This document shows positions 42,739 to 54,553 of a stretch of DNA of 64,000 bases, piece after piece. Under the pieces are notes generated by a model, which saw only the letters and a program-made list of their open reading frames with translations, was not told the origin of the DNA and did not search any database. Position numbers and translations under genes: made by a program. Where the stretch lies: positions 1,632,008-1,696,007 of the forward strand of contig JAEVLN010000015.1 in NCBI GenBank assembly GCA_018350325.1, in the 5' to 3' direction. Position 1 is the stretch's first letter; each line of letters starts with the position of its first letter. Source of the DNA: Globodera rostochiensis (taxonomy: Eukaryota > Nematoda > Chromadorea > Rhabditida > Heteroderidae).

Positions 42739-44673
42739 GGCCCGTAAAGGTGTGGTGGGTGTGGCCCGAGAGTGCCTTTCTCAAGTTGAAATGGTTTATG
42801 GTTTTCGGACTGCTGAACAAGGCCAGGGCATGGGCCAATTAACTGATAGTGTGGGGTGGCAAAGGCAATTTAGCTATTCCCAAAGGTGAGTTGGCCACAG
42901 CAGCACTTCGAAAATGAAATGTGCCATTGTTTTGGAGCACATGGAAAGATTCCCGCTGGTTGGCGTACGCACATTTTCGATTTTTGGGTTTTAAGGGACA
43001 AAAACACAAAACGGCTGCAGACAGAACATTGGTGGAAGATGAAAGAGATAATCCCGACATGGGGATTACGCTGGAGGGCATTTGTTTCTTCTTTCTTAGG
43101 ACGCCGATTTGGCGCCGGATGGAAAGAGCCATCGTTTGTTTATATTGCTTCTTCTTCTGCTGGAGGCGATTGCATTTGGTCGGCGGATGCCTTCCATGGC
43201 ACCGATATTTATCCCCGTGCTTTGTGGAAAGGCGTTTTTGTGTGGGCATCCCCCCCGGGGAGTGCAGGCAAATGGGATAATGGCACTGAAGGGAATTTAA
43301 TTTGGCTGTCAGTGCCTCGGGGGAGGGGAGGGGGGGGGGGTTGAATTTAATCGCTATTGCTGTGCCTTGAAAGTATGACGAAGAAGTTGGTTGGTTGGGC
43401 CCGCCGTGGGGGGGGGGGTCGGCTAAGACAGGAAATTGGCAATGGCCGCCGAAGGGCATGAAAAGTGAGTAAATGGAAGAAATGGCCAATATGGTGGAGG
43501 GGGGAGGGTGGGGGGCAGTTTATGGCGGGGGGAGGCTAAGGACGTGGTGTCGAATTCGGACCCCACGGCAGCCATTCTGACCGTGCCGCCGCCGCCGCAC
43601 TTATCATCCATCCATCCCCCATCGACCACCATTTATTTTTCTTCCATTTACTGCAAAAAACAATCATCATCCCTTCTCTCAGACCCATTCAGGACGTTCT
43701 GCTCAAGCAGTACACCAAACAATAACCGATGATCACCTCCAGCAGCCGTGCATTATTTATTCCCATCATTAGAGAAGGTTGGGCCAACGAAAAGCGAAAG
43801 TGTTTTATGATTTACACAGAAAATGGCACAGTGCAACGACCTTTTGAAATGGGAAAAGCGCAACTCAACAACTCCACCGAACGGCTAATAACTGCCCAAT
43901 TGTTTTTGCATTTCCTCCTCCGTCCGCCCCCGTCCCCCGGGGGGGGGGGGTCGAAGGCGTCCTTCGGTTTCGAAGTCGCGTGTCAACCCCAAATTCTGTT
44001 GGATCTGCGGGATGAAATTCCCCCTCCCCCCTCCCCCGCTTTGGCGAATTGAACGAAAAAAGCCCATTTTGGACGAATGGCCCATCAATTTGTCCACCTT
44101 TTCAAATAGTGCCTAAACAATTGCATGCCGAAATTAAACGGTTACGAAATGGAAGAAATTGGGGAGAGGGGAAGAAATAAAGAGGCGGCGGATGCCGTTG
44201 AATTAAATTTGGGGCGATTGGGGGGCAGGGGGGGGGGGGTAAGACAGAAAATGAAGGCAAAAGATTGGGGGAAAGGCACGTCCGTAAAAAGCGAAAGTGT
44301 CTGAAGAAGCGGATGCCGCGTTTCCTTTTTCCCAAATCTCCGAATTTATTTCAATTTTGCTTCCATTTAATTACTACTAATTAGTTCATTGCGAATGTGC
44401 CAAAGTGAACTCGCCGAATGTTTTACTGAAAGTGTAACAAAAATTATTTGTTTAATTGAATAAAGCCATTCACAGGGGAAAAAAAGTGAAGAGTTTGCGG
44501 AGTGAATTATCACAAAAAGTGCGGGGTTCTCCGGTAATTTCTTCGTCGACTTTTGCCTTCTCCGGCATTTTTGCTGATCCGATCGATCTTTTTGCGAGTG
44601 CTTTTTTATTGTCTCAGCTGAATCGCCCGTGGGGGACAGCGAAAAGGTCGGCCCATTCGGTCCAAAACATTAA
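42739..44673. other. Intergenic region upstream of the neuropeptide-like gene
   Basis: About 1.9 kb between the neuropeptide-like start and the EPAC stop, both minus strand. It contains several G or C runs (43,330; 43,408; 43,940; 44,230). A 217-codon minus-strand frame at 42,839-43,489 has no recognisable family and is not called. Expected contents are the neuropeptide promoter and the EPAC 3' UTR. Confidence 0.5.
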
Positions 44674-47108
44674 TTATTCGGCTATTCCATTCCTCCACGG
44701 CTGATCAGAAGTGATTTGCTCGCAGCGAATGTCGGAAATGGAAGGGAGTGGCCGATGCCCTTGGGGGTGGACGGCGAGCGAGACGCGCATCAGACGACGC
44801 TGGTCCTCCACAGCGTGCAGATTCCTTAGAAGAGGTGAAATGGACTGATCATTCATGCCAGATGGACTGATCATTCATGCCGGATTGAATGTGGACTGAT
44901 CAATGCGGGATGGACTGATCATTCATGCCGGATGGACTGATCATTCATGCCAGATGGACTGATCATTCATGCCGGATTGAATGTGGACTGATCAATGCGG
45001 GATGGACTGATCATTCATGCCGGATGGACTGATCATTCATGCCGGATGGACTGATCATTCATGCCGGATGGACTGATCATTCATGCCGGATGGACTGATC
45101 ATTCATGCCGGATGGACTGATCATTCATGCCGGATGGACTGATCATTCATGCCGGAGGGACTGATCAGTCTCAGCATCCAATTCCATCCCCTCGGGAAAA
45201 GATGTCATCGTCCAACCCTGCTCATGTCAAACATCGTTCACCTGATCAGAGTTTCGTCAGTCCGCGCCTGTCCCATCGCCAGCCGCGCAATCGCGGACCC
45301 AAGCGGAGTCGCTTCGCCCGCTTCCCCATGGCATTGCTCGCCTTTTGCCAGACGAAACGAACGCAACACTTGGGCGACCAAATGCATTTTCTGAATGAGT
45401 CCATTTCCTTTAACTAATAAGGCTTTTAGTGGGCAGTCCGCGCGAGTCAAAATGCCCTTAAGGGTCACTTTTTGGAATGTCTCTCTTAGCGAGCATTGTC
45501 GGGGTCATCGGTCCCTAAAGTCTCCCCCCCCCCTTCCCACCACGAGATCACTTAACCAACCTCAAAGTTGATCAGACCATCACCAAAACAGCTGTTCCTA
45601 CCGTCATGCACAAAGGAAAGTTCCTTTAATGGGGAAAAGCGAGGGAGGGGGGGGGGAAATTCACTTCCCCCGGCACATTTACTTGCCTTCACAATGACTG
45701 GCACGAACGGCACAAAAGGCGGTCGAAGCTGTTGAGCAAGAAGGCGATAGTTGCGGTGGTTTCGCGCAGGCGCAAGAAGAAACTGCGAGCGGAAGTGCCG
45801 GTGCCTGCAAATGTTGGGCAATTGGGCCCACAGGGAATGGAGGCGGGCCACCGGAAGATGGGACAGGCCGAGGGTTATGGCAAACAGCGACAAAAGGTCC
45901 TTTTGCTGAAATGCGCTGAAAAACGAACACAAATTCAAAACGACCAAACTCCGCCAGAGAAGCAGAAAGAGTGCCATTCTTTTAACCCCCCCCCCCTCCG
46001 GCATAATTTGCTTACTGTTCTGCCAATTCGATCAATGCCTGGAGAACCGCAAGGCGATGTTGGGGCGGTGCAAGCAACAACTCAGTGCCAGTCCAGCATT
46101 GGACGAGATGGAAACGCCGCAGGAGCAAGTCCAAATTGGATGGTGCCAGTGCCGGGGGAAAGTGATCACGGCCGACCACCTGTTGTAGGTCGGGTGGGGG
46201 AAGTGAATGACGCCGAATGGTGGAGATTATTAACAAATGACCTGAACAAGCAGTTCGGAATCCGAAGTGGCGGCCAACAGCTTGAAGTGGTGGAGCGCCA
46301 TCGCTTTGGCCATCCGTGTGGGGCCGAGCAGAAGGCATTGAGGACGAGCCGATGGGAGGGGAGGCTCCGCTGGAGGAATCTGAACAATAGCATTTCGATC
46401 ATCAATCAGTCCATTCTCTGATCCATGGAAGATAACGCCATTCAGAATGGTAATGATTTGGACTGTTCATTAAGTTTTGTCCATCTGCTGTCCCACTAAC
46501 CAGCCTGTACAGCTCGCTCCTGCGTGCCACGAACAGCTGATTGGCGTCCATTTGTGCCATCATTGTCGGCACTGAACATTCGTTGCTTTCAAACTGACGC
46601 ATCGCCGCTTCTCCTTCTCCTGGACGCATCTCCATCAACACCAATTCGTCCATCCCCGCCACTTCTTCCGTTTTCTCTTCCGCTTTCTCCGCAAATGTTC
46701 TTCCATTTTGTTGTTGACTATCACCGTCCAAATGTGAAGGTCTGTGAACGGAATGTTGAACTGCTTGCCAAGCAGTTAATGCCGTTTGCGCAATCTCTGC
46801 CGCACTTTTGTCCATTCGCAGTTGCAAAGTGACCGAACGCACGCCGTTGCCCGAGGCGTAATGGACGGTTTGATTGCCTGACAGAGCAAACGATCAAATC
46901 GATTCTCAATATATAAAAGCCCCAATTTACAAAGATCACAAGGCAGAACGGGCTCCGGTGCCGGTGCATCGTCGGCATACATTCCCTTGTCAAGCACCGT
47001 ACGAGGAAGTCGGCTTAGTCTGCACAAAATGATCCGGGAATAAAAGCATTGATCAGCGGAGGCTGTGATCAGCCATGGCCGAGTTTGGCCTCTCTCACTT
47101 CCCTCCAG

Positions 47109-47153
<45 letters not shown>

Positions 47154-49975
47154 CCTTTGCATTGATTTCTCTCGAAGTTCCATCAGAGCTTCCATTTGGC
47201 GCACCATCTCTTCCAAATGCCGCCCTTCCGCCGCGTCCTTCGCCGTCCGCGCGTCTTCCAGCACACAGCTGAACAGTTCCTCCTACAAAATAATCGGTGG
47301 GGCAACGAATGTCTGGGAATGTTTGTGCTTGGCCAAACCACAAAAGCGTTGGCCACGGAGTCGAGGAAAAAGCGATGTCCGGCTGTCGCCTGCCAAGCTC
47401 TGACAAAAGCGACTGTTCGCCGCTTTGTAGCTGTACTCGTCGTTCGAGTCCATTCCCTGAGGTCGTCCACCGTTGGCCCCGGTTCGACGGAATTCGAAAT
47501 GCCGAAGCAGTAGTACAGCTTGAGCATGTTGCACACTTTGTTGGAGGGCATCCACAAGGGCAGTGAGAGAAGAACGTCTTGAAGCAGAGAGTCGGCTTGA
47601 CCACTCGAAGACATGTCGACGGTTGGCTGTCCGCACATTTCTGCTAGGTGATCGATGCGTGTTTCCAAAGTGTACTCCAAAATCTTGCTGGGCAAGCCGG
47701 CGATGAGCCAATGGCTTAAAGATGCCCGAATTGCCTCGGCATAAAGTGCGCAAACCCAACCGTCCCCCGGCGTCCCTCTGCAAAACGAGCACATCCAACG
47801 CCCTGTCATTATCATTGGCATCGTTTTCTTCAGTCCCATCGGGCTCCAGGTACTCCTTCAGCCGTATGGTGCTCGTCTCCATCTCGCACAACAATCTACA
47901 GGGTTTGGGTCTTTTCTAAGAGTAACGCCCTTTCAAGCAGAAGACCTAAACCGAATGCTTCCGCCCCCCCCCTACCTGTTGAACTCCGTGGCGTCCACGC
48001 TCAACATTTGGCATCCGTCCTCCGCTGTCGTAACCGTCGACTGCCGTTGCGACCTGTCGCAGTTGCTGAGCAATGCCAACTTGCCGAAGTCGTCGCCTTC
48101 TTGGAGAAGCGAATGCTTAAAGGGGGGGGGGCAACGCGGTGAATCTTTTTATACTTTTACGATGGGACGACTGACCCTTTTTCCCGGCGCTTTCGCCTCC
48201 AACGTGCCGCGCAACACCACAAACCAACTCTGACCCGGGTCGCCCTCGCGGAAGATAACCGTGCCGGCGTGCTCGCGGCACTCCCAACAGATCAACTGAA
48301 TGTAGCCAACGTTCGGGCACAAATGTTTTTTAGCCTTCTTCTGTGGCTTACCCGGGCTAACCCACATTTCATGCTTCTGCTCATGTGGCCGAATGCGCGG
48401 ATGTGGCTCAGCTCCTCAAACACCAGCTCCAACTCCTCGGGCGTTCGATCGTCCGGTCTGGGCAATTTCACATTGAACTTTTGAAGCTGTTTATGTGTGG
48501 CGCCTACGGTTTTTGGAGAATGTGCTGGAAGAGCGTGTCGGTAGCGATTAGGGCCAAAAGGAGGAGGGCGGAGGACGTGGAGGGACAGTCGAGAGGACTC
48601 ATCGGAGCTGTTCGGGACGAGGGCAGCCACCGGTACCGTGCGGTGGAGCTGTCGCGGAACAGAGCGTGGTCAGTGCGTACTGGGACAGTGGGAGAGATTT
48701 GGTTTGGCCTACCCTCTCTATTTGATTTGATCTCAACTAATTCTTCAGAAAATCATTCACGAGACTAATCAGAACCGTGGACCAGAAGAAGGCGGTCCAA
48801 CAGAGTCTGGCACATGCCCTGAAGCATCAACGGACTGAAAGGCTGCCGAAGTTCGGGAAGCCATTGTGCGCATAAGGCACGCAAGCGTTTGCACAGCTCG
48901 GAGCCGCTGATCTGGCCAAATGTCAGTTTTATCGTTAGCGAATTTAAAATGAATTAAAAAAACGCAAAATTGGAAAAACGGAGTTATCTTTGTGCCAAAG
49001 TGTCTAAATATGGATTAATGGCATACCGGGTCGGTGTCCGTGCCAGAGATAGCCTCTCTGAGTTGGGAGGCCGCGCGAAGGATTTGGTCGTCGATCGACT
49101 GGAGGGGGGGGGGGGGGAATGACGACGGCCGTTCGGTTTATAATTTCTGTCCGAAATGCTCACAGAATGGTTGAGGCCCAGTTCGAACAACTGCGTGCCG
49201 TTGTTTTGGTGCTTTGGCGAATGCCTTTCCCGTCGTTGTCGCGCCTCCGGCGGCGGGCGCCGTTTCGGCAAATGTTCGGCCTCTCGAGGGATTTGCTTCG
49301 GCGGCCATCCGAGGCCAAACTTTTCGGCCCCACCCGGCACATTCTGCTCAACTTCCGCCACCAGTTCCTCCATCGGCACCATGCAACCTTGGAGCTGTTC
49401 AGCCCATTTCTACTAGTATTTTATTATCACTAAGAAAAGCAGACAATTAAAATGCAATTTTAGGGGGGGGGGGAGGGAGGCTAATTGACCACTTTTCCTT
49501 GCGGAATTGTTAACACTTAATGGCTTGGGAATGCCAGCTTATCCTCACATTGTACAAGGCCACAAAATGGCGAAGTTCAATGCGCACAAAGTCTGCGGTC
49601 TGGACCACTTTCGCTGAACAACAGTGCGTCGCATCGGCACGCGTGCGAAGTTCGCCAAAAAAAGTGCCGGGACAGACCAATCGCAGTTGGGTTCCTCTCC
49701 CGGGGTGGTGAGGGTTATCGAGGTACAGCTGCACTTGGCCCGACAGCAGCAAGTACCAGAAGCAGAGACGCTCGCCACGTTGGAACACTTCAGAGAGAAC
49801 AGAATGCAGCAAAGGCATTTTTGAAGTGAAAGAGGATGAACGCGAACTTACGGATGACATTGGGGGAGACTCTTTCCGGTTGGGGGTCCGAGTGGGCGAG
49901 CAGTGCGGGCAGTTGATGGTCGGGCATGGCGCTAAGTGCAGGCAGTGCGCGGGCGCGGAAGAGAAGGCGTTCCAT
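44674..49975 (-). CDS. epac-1: EPAC-type cAMP-regulated Rap guanine nucleotide exchange factor
   Basis: Exchange factor activating Rap GTPases, gated by cyclic nucleotide. Domain order follows EPAC2. CNBD-A (about 49,975-49,510) has FQRGERLCFWYLLLSGQVQL and PGTFFGEL. A region in the DEP position (49.4-48.8 kb) is followed by RTPEELELVFEELSHIRAFG. CNBD-B (48.4-47.95 kb) has GTVIFREGDPGQSWFVVLRG and EGDDFGKLALLSNCDRSQRQ. The REM domain (47.8-47.2 kb) has LPSKILEYTLETRIDHL; the RA domain (46.9-46.5 kb) has VTLQLRMDKSAAEIAQTAL. The CDC25 catalytic domain (46.4-44.7 kb) has NLDLLLRRFHLVQCW, LLSLFAITLGLSHLPV, PFVPVIVKELSFVHDG and LINFEKMHLVAQVLRSF. The end resembles the EPAC tail (NLHAVEDQRRLMRVS). 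A GC donor follows 45687. The last intron carries a 22-bp minisatellite. The start at 49975 is provisional and some middle junctions are unresolved. Confidence 0.9.
44843..45165. repeat. 22-bp minisatellite in the last EPAC intron
   Basis: About 14-15 copies of GGACTGATCATTCATGCCGG-type units, some with a variant GATTGAATGTGGACTGATCA spacer. Each unit contains the palindrome TGATCA. It fills the intron between the CDC25 domain exon and the C-terminal exon. Confidence 0.9.
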
Positions 49976-50104
49976 GGGGAAAAAGGCACTTGAAGGAGTG
50001 AAGAAGCTAATGGCTGGAAGAGCAAAGAATGAAAGGTGGAAGAAAGCAGAATGTAGGCGTGAAGGTGTAAGTGAAGTTATAAACGTGGGGAGAAAAGAGC
50101 CAAT

Positions 50105-50405
50105 GACATCAGCAACAGAATGCCATAACATCAACCGAATGCCACAGAACGCCATAACATCAGCAACCGAATGCCACAGAATTCCATAACATCAGCAACC
50201 GAATGCCACAGAATGCCATAACATCAGCAACCGAATGCCACAGAATGCCATAACATCAGCAACCGAATGCCACAGAATGCCATACATCAGCAACCGAATG
50301 CCATTCAACCGAATGCCACAGAATGACATAACATCAGCAAAGAATGCCATAACATCAGCAACCGAATGCCCGAATGCCATAACATCAGCAATCGAATGCC
50401 ACAGA
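50105..50405. repeat. 32-bp minisatellite upstream of EPAC
   Basis: About nine to ten imperfect copies of a unit read as CATAACATCAGCAACCGAAT then GCCACAGAATGC, with some truncated copies (near 50,290-50,380). Confidence 0.9.
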
Positions 50406-51484
50406 ATGCCAAACCCATTCCGTCCGTCCGCCGCCGGAGGTTAATTTGCCGAAAAAAGAGAAGCAAAGGGAACCAATAATTTGCGGAAGAATGGCCGAAT
50501 TGGACGGCAAAGGAGGCGGAGAGAAGGGCATGTGAAAATGTTGGAAAAATTGGGGGGGGGGGAAGGCAAAACGTTTTGTTGGGGGTGAAGGATATGTTGG
50601 ATGAATGAAATGAAGTCTTGGGAGGAAGAAGAATCTTTTAATAAAGAGAGGAAGAAGAATAAGAGAAAGGAGGAGGGGGGGGGGAGGGAAGCCACGAGGG
50701 AAAATAAGGACAAAGCCCAAGGGATGTGCCAGGAAACGAATATGCCAATGTGTGGATGAGTAGCAAACGGATGAGCTGCCTGCCAATGGTAGAGCATCGA
50801 ATGATCAACGAATTTCTCATGATGGAATGCCCTCCAAATGACCGAATCCCCCGGGGGGGGGGGAGTGTGAAATGAAAGAAGATTTGGCACCCATTGTGAC
50901 GGAGTTGAGAATTAGCACTAAAAGGGCAAAGGAATTGGGGGGGGGGGAAGGCTATTGATTTAACGGAGAGAGCATAGATAACATAGAGAAAGAGCTAGAA
51001 ACAGAGGAAATTGCCCGAGGGCATGTGCGTAGAATGGGCGGCAGTGCCAATGCCAACGAACGAAAGTGCCGAATGCCTTCACATTCTCTCACAAACACAA
51101 CTTTGTTTGTGTCCGACAGAATCATTGTCAACATCCAATTATCTATTTTAACACACCAAACAAACCAACCCAAACTTTTGAGGAGCTTATTTACATATTA
51201 CACACATTTTGTACGGCATTCTGTGCCAAAATGGCACAGGGACATTTTAAGTGAAATTTCTTTTAAATGGTGCAAAACGGCCCCTGCTTCGAAATCGAAC
51301 GGTTTAGTCTCTTTCATATGGCCGATAATGGGCTGCTTGCTGGTCCCCTTTAAAGCGCAAAAATTGATCGGTTAGTCGCCAGGGCCGAACCTTTCAATTG
51401 TCGCTGTCCATTGCATCCCCTCCAGCGACATTCACTTTTCCATATATTTACATTGCTTTTTTTGACATATGCCAAGCGAATGCA

Positions 51485-52160
51485 TCCCCCCCCCCCTCCC
51501 TCCCCCCTTACTCCCCCCCCCCTCCCCCCCCCCCCCTCCCCCCCCCTTAACCCCCCCCCCCCACCTCCACCCCCCCCCTACTCCCTTACCCCTCCCCCCC
51601 CTCTCCCCCCCCCTCTCCCCCCCCTCCCTCCCCCCTTACTCCCCCCCCCTCCACCCCCCCCCCCCTCCCCCCCCCTTACCCCCCCCCCCCTCCACCCCCC
51701 CCTCCTCCCCTTACCCCCTCCCCCCCCTCTCCCCCCCTCTCTCCCCCCCTCCCCCCCCCTTACCCCCCCCTCCTCCCCTTACCCCCCCTCTCTCCCCCCT
51801 CCCCCGCCCCTCCCCCCTCCCCCCCCTTTACCCCCCCCCCCTCCACCCCCCCCCTCCTCCCCCTCCCCCCCCCCCTTACCCCCCCTCCACCCCCCCCCCC
51901 CTCCTCCCCTTACCCCCCCCCTCTCCCCCCCCCCCCCTCCCCCCCCCTCCCCCCCCCCTTACCCCCCCCCCCTCCACCCCCCCCTCCTCCCCTTACCCCC
52001 CCCCCCCCTCCACCCCCCCCTCCCCCCCCCTCCACCCCCCCCCCCTCCTCCCCTTACCCCCCCCCCCCCCCCTCTCCCCCCCTCCCCCCCCTCCCCCCCC
52101 CTTACCCCACCCCCCCTCCACCCCCCCCCCCTCCTCCCCTTACCCCCCCCCCCCTCTCCC
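51485..52160 (+). repeat. Very C-rich satellite block
   Basis: About 670 bp made almost only of C and T with occasional A: poly(C) runs of 6-15 separated by CTCC, TTACC, TCCACC and CTCCTCCCCTTACC. G is nearly absent across the block. Strong i-motif/G-quadruplex potential. Confidence 0.92.
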
Positions 52161-52414
52161 TTGTCTGCTGCTGGCTGGTCGAGAAGGTCAGCTGACCGAC
52201 CCTTCGCATCTCCTCTCTTGTTCACATCCATCACCCGCCCTCCTCCGTCTTCCCCTTCCTTCCTTCCCTTTCTTCCATCCATCCCCACAAAAAGAGAGAG
52301 TGGTCACAATGCTGTTTAATGTCTAATGGATGCGATTCAGTCGCACCACGCCCAAAAGTAAGATACCGACTGACACATTTTGAAGGTGGTGGCGGTGTGG
52401 AAGGGGATGGGAAG

Positions 52415-52640
52415 GGATGGGGGGAGGGGAGGGGGGAAGAAGGGGGGGGGGGAAGGGATGGGGGGAGGGGAGGGGGGAAGAAGGGGGGGGGAAGGGATGG
52501 GGGGAGGGGAGGGGGGAAGAAGGGGGGGGGGAAGGGATGGGGGGAGGGGAGGGGGGAAGAAGGGGGGGGAAGGGATGGGGGGAAGAGGGGAGGATGGGGG
52601 GGGGGGAGGAAGAAACGGCGGGGGCTAATGCGATTGGAAG
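52415..52640 (+). repeat. G-rich tandem repeat
   Basis: Five to six copies of a roughly 43-bp unit of the form GGGATGGGGGGAGGGGAGGG followed by GGAAGAAGGGGGGGGGAA. C is nearly absent. It lies about 260 bp after the C-rich block, in the opposite strand bias. Confidence 0.9.
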
Positions 52641-54553
52641 ATTGGGGGGGGGGCGTCGTCGTTTAGTCCGGTCATTTCGGGGGGGGGGGGGGTGCGGAGG
52701 ATGCATTTGCAGCCGTCTGCCCCCCTGGCGCTGCCGTCCATCCATTAATTAGCCCTCCCTCATCTGCTGCCTCACAGAGAATGGCTTTCTTCCTTATCTC
52801 CTCCCCTCCCAGCCGCAATTTTGTCGTTTGTCGTGGATAAATTGGGGGGGGGGGGGGGACATTCGTTTGCCTTCGTCGGTGGCGCATTGGTGAAATGTTT
52901 TATATATCCTCCATTTTAACGTCCACCCGCTTCTTCTTATGTCCACCCTATCATCATTATATTATTATCTTCTCATTCAATTAGCCGTTTGTGTTATGGT
53001 GGCTGAAAGGTAAAACGCTTCCAGACTTTTTGTTCCCCCTGGGGGGACAAATTGCGAGCCGAGCCTAGCATTTCTGCTAATGACAATATTAGTCAATATT
53101 TACTGTAGGGAACAAATACGGTATGTGTATCCAACATGGGGCTTTGTGGGGGGTGGGGGGGGATGTGTACGACACGAGGGGAGGGGAGGGGGGAGGGAGG
53201 CGGGGGAAGTCACGATGGATGTCCCCCCCCAGTCATTACTCCTTTCCGTTGCAACAAACGGCCCTTTCTGCTGTTCACTCTCTGCATCATCATTACCATC
53301 ATGTACACAGGTCCCCAAGGCAAATTATTGCCCCTCGGCGCTGATTCTTTCCCCTCATTTTTCTTTTTATTTCCTCTCTTTTCAACCTCTCATCGTTCGT
53401 CTCCTCCAATCCCTCCCCTCCCCCTCCCTCACACAATCTCTGACTGCATAGGGAGGCGAGGGGAGGGGAGGGGAAGACCGGCTGAGTGAGTGGATGGAGC
53501 TTTGCAGGTGCCGGCCTTCCTTTACACAGAGCATATGACCCCTCGGGGGGTATGTGAAAGCGACTGGCAGGAGGAAGCAAAAGAAGAATAAGAGGAGGAG
53601 AAGGAGGAGGAGAGGAAGGAGAAAGGGAGAAGAAGGAAGAATAAGAGGAGGAGGAGGAGGATGAGGAGGTGAGGAAGGAGAAAGGGAGAAGAAGGAAGAA
53701 TAAGAGGAGGAGGAGAGAGGAAGGAAAAAGGGAGAGACCTCTCCTTTCTGTTCCCCTCCCACAATCTCTCGCTCCCTCTTCTCTCTTCTCCCCTCCCGCG
53801 TCCATTCTGCCGAAGGTGTGCGTGTGGGGGGTTGGGGGGGGGCTGTCCCAATTCATCCCCTCATTCTCTTCTCATCCATCCACAGCTGTTTGTTTACTCC
53901 TCCACCCCCAAATAAAAAGGAAGAATGAATGGATGCATTTGGGGGGGGGGGATGAATGCGCTGGTACTTCCCGTACATTCATTCACATTTATGCATTTGC
54001 CCCTTTCACTGTGCTTCTCTTCCTCCTTTCCCTTCCCTTCTCTTCCTCCTTTCCCTTCTCTTCCCTTCCTCCTTTCCCTCCTTTGCTCTTCTCTTCCCCC
54101 TTTCCCTTCTCTTCTCTTCCTCCTTTCCTTTCCCTTCTCTTCTCTTACTTTTCTTCATCTTTTCTCCTCTTCCTCTCCATTCTCTTTCTTTTAACAGCTG
54201 ATAATTGCGCCGATCTTTGTCCGCTGGCCTCCTCTTCCAAGGCACAAGCTGAGGAAAGAGGTGACACTTTTTCTGCAAATTGCCCCTCGGGGGCTGTCAC
54301 AGCCCTCTCTGCCCAATTGCTCGTTTCCTCACTTCCTGCAGACTTTCTTTTTCTCACAATATTTCCAATCTGATCAATGGCACTAATTGTAAGTCCCCCC
54401 TTTTCTTTACCGGCTAATTATTCTGTTGACCCCATCCACACGCTTTATATTTTTAAACCACCGGACAATTTATTGGCCATTTCAGCTGATTGATTGGCTT
54501 CCTCTCACCTTTCCCCCTTTCTTCGCTTTTCTGCTCTGAACAACACCAAAAGG

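Larger units (their letters stand above)
49976..54553. other. Repeat-rich intergenic region between EPAC and Yippee-like genes
   Basis: About 4.6 kb between divergent starts with no supported exon. In order it holds a 32-bp minisatellite (50,105-50,405), scattered G runs, a 670-bp C-rich block (51,485-52,160), a 225-bp G-rich block (52,415-52,640), further G runs (52,680; 52,842), a homopurine stretch (53,560-53,740) and a homopyrimidine stretch (54,010-54,190). Long Pro-, Gly-, Ser/Leu-rich open frames here come from base composition. Confidence 0.6.

Noticed and set aside
42839..43489. 217-codon minus-strand frame upstream of the neuropeptide-like gene
   Set aside because: No signal peptide, domain or repeat pattern, and Pro-rich segments match poly(G) runs. 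Could be a real orphan gene, but the sequence gives no support.
51411..52326. Proline-rich open frames of about 300 residues
   Set aside because: They follow the C-rich block exactly, have no start context, splice sites or conserved motif, and are open in two frames at once.
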